Positions 58,631 to 64,000 of a stretch of 64,000 nt of DNA are shown here, in pieces. The notes under the pieces are model-generated. The model did not search any database, was not told where the DNA came from, and saw only the letters and a list, made by a program, of their open reading frames with translations. This stretch comes from Ophioceras dolichostomum (lineage: Eukaryota; Ascomycota; Sordariomycetes; Magnaporthales; Ophioceraceae). Both the position numbers and the translations under genes were made by a program. The stretch is from contig PYST01000010.1 of NCBI GenBank assembly GCA_003049485.1, positions 2,500 to 66,499 on the forward strand, in the 5' to 3' direction. Each line of letters begins with the position of its first letter. Within the stretch, counting starts at the first letter, position 1.

Positions 58631-59064
58631 CGACGCGAGTCAAAAGGACCGCCGTCTCTGTGCATCAACGGACGGTTACTGACCGCATACGGCCAGAGCT
58701 CTGGAACATGAAGATCAGCCTGGACCCAGAGATCTTTCACAACCAGCATCAGGGCGATCGCATTATTTAGCATCATGCACGCAAAATTCAACACGGCAAA
58801 GTCGAAAGCAAAGTAATAAAAGAAAATTGGAAACGATTGAATTGAGAGCGATCAATTGCAACCCTCACCGGCCGTGTTTATTGATTGCGACGGGCATGAG
58901 AGTTGGATACTTCCATGGCAGTTCAGTGCAACAGGTGAAGCCATTCGTGGGAGTTTGGGTGCGATCGATTAGATACTCGATTCTGCCGGTGGGGTGGGCG
59001 GTCAGCCAAATCCGGTTAATAACAGTCCGTTAATGCATCGAGACGGTCCTTTTAACTCGGGTCG
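58631..59064. repeat. Imperfect inverted repeat, about 50-bp arms
   Basis: The reverse complement of 58631-58683 aligns with 59015-59064 at roughly 80 percent (shared cores GTCCGTT and TCCTTTT). Most of the mismatches run C to T or G to A from the left copy to the right copy. The arms lie about 330 bp apart. Confidence 0.55.
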
Positions 59065-61262
59065 CTGTTGGTGGGTGATCGTGGAGGAAATCACCTAGGA
59101 AGATATAACGTTTGGAGGTGACAAGGATAGTGTGTTTCTCTGTTACGGTGAAGACTGGCTGCCTCCGAAAGAGAGGGCACAGCCACGTGCCATTTTTCCA
59201 CACTATTACTGGCTACGGCTACCGCCTCCCTGCCTACCTGCCACTTAGGCGGGTACTTGGACAACATCACTCGCGAGATCCCCGGCTTTAAGTAGGGCTG
59301 TCGTTCCCCTCTGGAGTCCTAGATGGCTTTTGGGCTGCCTATAGATAACTGCAATGTCACACAACAACCGAGCTACTAGCCTACCTCGACGGCACCTTGC
59401 ATGATGAGCTCTCCTTCAAACTACTATTGTGGCTGTGACATAGGGGACATTCTACGGATGAAGGACTAAGATGACGGACTCCATGTTTGCCATGAAATAG
59501 CAATATTCACATATACGCTGACCGCTTGTTAGACATCTACAACTCTTGGAAGCGGTGATAGCACCTTGCGGGGACAATGTGGGAAGCCGAGTTTCCTCCT
59601 CTCTTGCAAGCCATCGACCAACGACAAATTTGCGAACTTCTGCCTCTGTCTCTACTCCCTTGTGATCTTGTGATCTTGTGATCTTATTCCCGAAACCATC
59701 ATTGGCGGGATACACACGAAAAATAATACTCCAAATTCTTCCATCGATGATGCTTGTTTGCCTGTGGAGACTTGTCATGGTAGAACTCTTCCGGGCGTGG
59801 GGAGTGTGATATGGGGCCGGGGCCAGCCGATCGGTTGTCTTCGGCTGTGTTCATTGGACTTGGAGACCTGGACTAGGAGAAAAGGGTTAAGGAGAGTGCT
59901 GATGGACGGCTCCACTACAGGAGATAGCCCGTCGAGGCTAGTGTACTATCTATTAGGACCTATGTATGTAGTTAAGTCTATTGGTCCCATCATGTGAACT
60001 GAACATCATGTGAACTATTGGAGCTTAAGAACGCCGATATCGCCATCTATCAAGATCTTGCAACATCAACGGGGGCTTGCGTGCGTGCGTGCGTGCGGGC
60101 GTGCGGGATCGGGATCGGGTCCAAGCGGATGTCGCGTCAGCGTGTCTGATTCTAGCCCTCGAGCTCGAAACATGACACATGCTGTATATAAGGAGATGAG
60201 AATAAGAAGAGCAGAAGGGGCGGTCGATGGCTTCCATTGCTTCTTCTGTCTGCTTGCAAGTGCCGACCCAAAGACAAGGAACGAGGATGGAGACGTACAA
60301 CTAGCAAGGATGGGAGGGGGTGCAGGCAGACTGCTCGCAAATCATCATGAAGACACACAGATGCTAGAACAGGAGGATGAGGAGGATGCGAAGACATGAA
60401 CATGAATGACAACCGTTTTCGGACAACTTCTCTCTCTCTCTCTCTATCCCACCCCCTGCTGTACGAGCTGCCAAACCGGCGAGCGATAACCGGAGTGAGC
60501 TATTTTCATCGGAGTATGTGCGGGGGATGCTACGCTCGCTTGTTGCACGCATCTCGTTCGCTCGATTTGCTCCGTCTCCCTAGCAGTCACGGCAAACACG
60601 GCAAACTCTCGTGCGTAAACCCCCTTTGATACGAAACAAGCTGTGGCGAAGGAGTAAGGCGTAGCTTACTACGAAGGGGGAAGAAGTCATGAGAACCAGA
60701 AAACCGCCGTCCACGAGTCAAAGGCCTCAAGAGGTCATCATCTCTGACACATGCACACACACGCACGGGGAGGCCGTACTCCGAGAGAGATGAATGTCTC
60801 AATGTCGCCGTCGGCTGACTGGACAAGCTGGTTGACAAGCAAGACACGTGGGCGGTTTCAAGCATGATAGGCGCTGTGGTAGACTGAGAAAAGTGGAGGG
60901 GAAGTGGAAGAAACATGAGGCTCTGAATCTTGATGGAAAAGAGATTGGGTATCATCAAAAGATGTGTCGTATCCTACACGTAATCGTCGCAAAACCAAAA
61001 CCACGTACACATCCATCTCTCTCTGTCTCTCTCCTTCACCATCCCTCTGCGTCCGTCCCAAAACATGCTGTTTCAACATGGCAAGCTGGACGCCATGGCA
61101 AGACGACGCCATAACAGGTTGAAGGGTAGACAGACAGATGAGATGGATAGACAGACATGACAAGACAGGACAGAAACAGTCCGTCCGTGTCAGTGTCAGT
61201 CAGTCAGTCAGTCTCGTCGAGGCTAAGGAGAAGAAGTAGAAGAAACAGAAGTAGCAGTACCA

Positions 61263-62475
61263 CTACACAGCTGCTCGCTCGCCCAGATAGAACTTGACGT
61301 TCTCGTAGACCAAAAACGTGACCCACGTGGCGGGCAGAACCCTCACCACGCCCGGGACGAGTCCGCGGTAGAAGCCCCGCACGCCGTCCTCGCGCCACAG
61401 CAGACGCGCCACGCCGACGATCCCGCGGCCGAAGCGCGACTCGGCGTCGTAGTTCTGCAGCCGGCTCCGCACGACCTGATAAGGGTACGTGGCCGCGCCC
61501 GCGACGAGCTTCGCGGCCGTGGAGAGCACGAGCGTGGCTTCATTCGTCACCGTTATCGTCGAGGACTCAGATTCTTGTGCTGCTGCTGCTGTTGGCTCGT
61601 TACTATCCATCCGTTGCTGTTTTTGTTTTTGTTGTTTTTGTTGTTGTTCTTGTTCTAGTAGCAGTCGCCGTCGTCTCTGCTGCTGCCTCCGGACGAGGTA
61701 TAGCCTCTTAGCGGGCTCGTACACGGCAAACTGCACCGCTCCGTGGCTGACTCCCAGCAGGCTCACCCCCAGGCCGCGGTAGAAGCCTCTCCAGCCCTCC
61801 TCGCGGAGCACGCGGCGCGCGCCCTCGGCCATGCTGGCGTACGCGCCTTCGTCGCCGCGGTTCGATGAGAGCATGCGCGTCTTGAGCACCCAGATCGGGT
61901 TGGTGAGCGTCTGGACCGCGAGGCCGGCGAGGCCGGACGAGATGAAGTAGTCTGTCGGTGTGAGCTGCTGTGGCTGCTGCTGCTTCTCTTGCTGTTGGTT
62001 TCCTTCCTCCCCTCCTTCCTTGAGAGATAGAATGGCGCGCTCGAAGCGAGACTTGAAGAAGAAGAACGACGACCAGCTAGCCGCGTTGCCGAGCAGGTTG
62101 GGCGTAAGGCCGCGGTACATCGCCGCGATGGGGCTTTGGCCGCGGCCCTGATGAGATTGCACGAGACTCCTCAGCAGCCCTACTGTTGTGAGAGGAGCTG
62201 CTCCTCCTCCTCCTCCTGTTGCTGTTGCGGTGGAGGCACGGTAGACTGGTGAAGCGAGTGATGATTTGTCAGCTAACAGTTGAACATACTGAGCTGCGGG
62301 ACGAGACGAGAATCCGCAACTCCTGTTATGAAGGAAACTCACTCTGCATGCGCGTCTTCACGATGTCGAGAGGGTGCACCACGAGCGTGGCGATCGAGCC
62401 GGCCGAGAGACCAGCGATGGTCTCGACCAGCGCGGGAGAGAGACCCGGCGAGACATCCTGGGCTGTTTCCCTCAT
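61263..62475 (-). CDS. FLX1: Mitochondrial carrier, FLX1/folate-FAD type
   Basis: Two exons on the minus strand: 62475-62343 and 62245-61263 (371 aa). Three carrier repeats are visible, each with the PxD/ExxK/R signature: HPLDIVKTRMQ in repeat 1, NPIWVLKTRM in repeat 2 and YPYQVVRSRLQ in repeat 3. The NPIW variant and the Trp-Val-Leu that follows are typical of the FAD/folate/NAD carrier branch, as in yeast Flx1. Six membrane helices are expected in the inner mitochondrial membrane. Each repeat ends with the usual Gly-rich matrix motif (MYRGLTPNLLG, GFYRGLGVSLLG, GFYRGLVPGVV). A Gln/Glu/Arg-rich insert of about 60 residues separates repeats 2 and 3, and a poly-Gly insert follows the first intron. 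The exact substrate cannot be decided from sequence. Confidence 0.88.
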
Positions 62476-63223
62476 AGAAACGAGCGGAAGAAGAGACCAG
62501 GCGTGAAAAAAGATTTATGACTAGAAGGAGGGAAGCTCGAAGAAATTACATCGCAAAGTGAAACTAAATATTAACACGAAACAATTCGGTATAATACAGG
62601 CGCTCTTTTTTCAAATTGTGTCCGAGGGACTAGAAAAAAAGGACTTCTCATTTCGGAGGTGAATTTCAGATTTTGATGGGGCCGTCCATCCCGAAAATCT
62701 GCGGCAGTCGTCGACCGAGCTCCGTCCTTGACGCAGGCTCCGCCTGTCGCATCGGTATCGGAGTTTTAAAGGGTTTCGGCACGCGAGAACTCGAACCAAC
62801 TGTGCGCGGAGGAATTGCAGGCGCATTTTGGCCCTCTACGTCTTCGATGTCTCGACAAGATGCTGCTGTATCATCTACACACGTTTGGAATTGCAATACT
62901 CGAAAGACATTATGATTGCGAAAAAGGACATCGTGTTGGAGAGGTCAAAGTCCCGGTCATCAGTCTATATACATTGTTTTTACACTCGCCCGCAAAAAAA
63001 GTCGCGGCCGATAGACACACACGCCCAACAGGCGGAATATTGATCCCGATGTGTTCGATGTAGGCAGATATAGGCGCCCGTCACGCCCAAGTTCGGTCGA
63101 TCCGAGGACCAAAACTGGGTGCTGATCCATATCCGCATTGCGTCGATTCTATTACACCAAGCATCCACGCCAGCCCCATGTTCTTTCCTTCCTTCCCCCA
63201 CTAGGTCGCTTTCGACGAGAAGC
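62476..63223. other. Intergenic region between FLX1 and TOM7
   Basis: About 750 bp. The plus-strand frame 62673-62915 and the minus-strand frame 62666-62896 overlap and neither is supported. The reverse complement of about 62787-62800 resembles a tRNA B box (GGTTCGAGTTC), but no cloverleaf forms. Confidence 0.5.
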
Positions 63224-63721
63224 TTACGAGAGAGGTGAGAGGAGCCTGGAGTGTACCATAGGTTAACCGCCGTTCTACCTTCAGGCCTTTCAGGATACGC
63301 CGGCCGTGTGCTGGGCTCGAGGGTAAAGGAACCTACCGGATGATCGATGGACGGGGCTCGCTGCGGGTGTAGCCTGTGGCAACAAACAAGATAAGTGTGA
63401 GTAGTCTGGTCTCGCCGTACGACTGCCGTCTCTCGATGGCAGAGGGAAGGCAAAACGCCAAGCTCGGGGGAGTTGGTGGCTTCCATACCGAGGTAGAGGA
63501 TCAACGGCAGGTAGCCATAGTGGAGGGCAACCCGGGAGACGTCGATCAGCTTGCCGATGCGCTCCTGTGCGATGCCAAAGACACACGTGTTAGCTTAGCT
63601 CGAGCCCCTTATGTTGCAGAGAGCAGCGAGGTGCTAGAATCGCATCCGTCAGGAGAGGTTCATTCTGAAGAGGCGAAAGAGAGTTGCGACAGACCTTGGA
63701 CTCTTCTGAAAGGGCGAACAT
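63224..63721 (-). CDS. TOM7: Mitochondrial import receptor subunit Tom7
   Basis: Four tiny exons on the minus strand: 63721-63695, 63564-63489, 63373-63337 and 63245-63224, together 54 codons (53 aa). The protein starts MFALSEESK, continues ERIGKLIDVSRVALHYGYLP and LILYLGYTRSEPRPSIIR, and ends LLSPLS. This matches fungal Tom7: amphipathic N-terminal helix, HYG-(Y/W)-(L/I)-P turn, one membrane helix, then the conserved EPRPS tail and terminal SPL. Tom7 is a small subunit of the TOM core complex in the outer mitochondrial membrane and modulates its assembly. All junctions are GT-AG and phase-consistent; the first donor is GTCTGT. The final acceptor (CTCCAG, ending 63246) was chosen over one 30 bases further on because it restores the SPL ending. 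Confidence 0.93.
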
Positions 63722-64000
63722 CTTGTCTGGTCTGGCAGGGACGGAAGAAAGACGAGGAAGCGCTCAGGAGTTTCTTTCCGCAATTTGCTGCGTAGATATG
63801 CTGCAGTACAAGGGATCTCGACAAGGACGGTGGTGATAGTCGTCGGCGCTGAGATGGTTCAGATGCTGGAATGGATTGACTTTGAATTTTTTGGAAGGCG
63901 TGAAAGTGGAGACGTTATTCTCTCAGACGGGGCGGCAGCTGGTGGCAGCTGTGAGGCCTGTTAGAATCACCCTAGTGTGCCTTCCTCATGGACCTCATGC
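63722..64000. promoter_or_regulatory. Upstream flank of TOM7
   Basis: Last 279 bases of the window, upstream of the TOM7 start codon. This should hold its promoter; I see no defined element or further gene. Confidence 0.4.

Larger units (their letters stand above)
46746..61262. other. About 14.5 kb without a recognisable gene
   Basis: I read both strands and find no known domain, no chain of splice-compatible exons and no tRNA or rRNA gene. The DNA is not AT-rich junk: it keeps mixed composition, with purine/pyrimidine tracts, AGAG (50067-50083) and TTTTC (51075-51099) repeats, a T27 tract and an imperfect inverted repeat at 58.6-59.1 kb. A promoter-like stretch with two CCAAT boxes in opposite orientation (ATTGG near 51454, ACCAAT near 51481) followed by ATAAAAT near 51552 could start a non-coding transcript. 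A hydrophobic minus-strand stretch at 58690-58820 (CMMLNNAIALMLVVKDLWVQ) may be a gene fragment. Part of this region is probably the regulatory and leader sequence of the zinc-finger gene. Confidence 0.5.

Noticed and set aside
62770..62810. tRNA B-box-like GGTTCGAGTTC on the minus strand
   Set aside because: No matching acceptor, D or anticodon stems could be drawn around it.
62980..63504. 174-codon minus-strand frame across TOM7
   Set aside because: It reads through a TOM7 intron in the wrong frame after LILYLG and has no recognisable domain.
63376..63795. 139-codon plus-strand open frame at the end of the window
   Set aside because: It lies antisense to TOM7, whose four exons rebuild a recognisable protein; the frame itself has no domain.
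1..64000. CRISPR arrays, prophage, ribosomal RNA, secondary-metabolite cluster
   Set aside because: None of the required repeats or core genes is present; the sequence is eukaryotic nuclear DNA with ordinary housekeeping genes.

Overview
The window looks like nuclear DNA of a filamentous ascomycete (Pezizomycotina), most likely a Sordariomycete. The genes have short introns of about 60-350 nt with GTRNGT donors and CTAAC-like branch points, the coding exons are GC-rich, and the intergenic DNA is long, pyrimidine-rich and full of tetranucleotide microsatellites. The best diagnostic proteins (actin, Tom7, Urm1, ArgJ-type Arg7, the Derlin) all read as ascomycete housekeeping proteins. There is no operon structure, CRISPR array, prophage or intact transposon. 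Exon boundaries below were worked out by hand from splice signals, reading phase and family knowledge; none was tested against RNA.

Layout. 1-5 kb: no recognisable gene. 5.3-7.5 kb: three-exon single-pass membrane protein with a Cys-rich ectodomain. 10.3-10.7 kb: a 54-aa Cys/His-rich small protein gene with a TATA box and an intron in its 5' leader. 12.3-15.1 kb: an APH-fold phosphotransferase and, convergent to it, a Derlin. 16.2-25.3 kb: gene-dense block with glutamate N-acetyltransferase/ornithine acetyltransferase, exocyst SEC8, mitochondrial ribosomal protein uL5m and, convergent to that, FES1. 25.6-26.6 kb: broken, unrecognised coding remnants. 28.6-30.5 kb: actin, six coding exons and exactly 375 aa. 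31.8-33.7 kb: a mitochondrial GGQ release-factor-like protein divergent from a small subunit of serine palmitoyltransferase. 34.9-39.8 kb: ELP2 divergent from URM1. 44.4-46.7 kb: a four-finger C2H2 transcription factor. 46.7-61.3 kb: about 14.5 kb without a recognisable gene. 61.3-63.7 kb: an FLX1-like mitochondrial carrier and TOM7.

Functional themes. Five products are expected in mitochondria (ArgJ-type enzyme, uL5m, release-factor-like protein, FLX1-like carrier, Tom7). Derlin and Fes1 act in protein quality control. Elp2 (Elongator) and Urm1 (sulfur carrier) act on the same tRNA wobble uridine and share one divergent promoter region of about 500 bp.

I found no convincing multi-gene novel system. 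The observations most worth a second look are the 54-aa Cys/His gene, the one-base frame conflict in the release-factor gene just after its GGQ motif, the ELP2-URM1 head-to-head pair, the intron starting one base after the actin stop codon, the stop-free phase-neutral intron in SEC8, the TOM7 gene (53 aa over four exons), and the large gene-free tract upstream of the zinc-finger gene.
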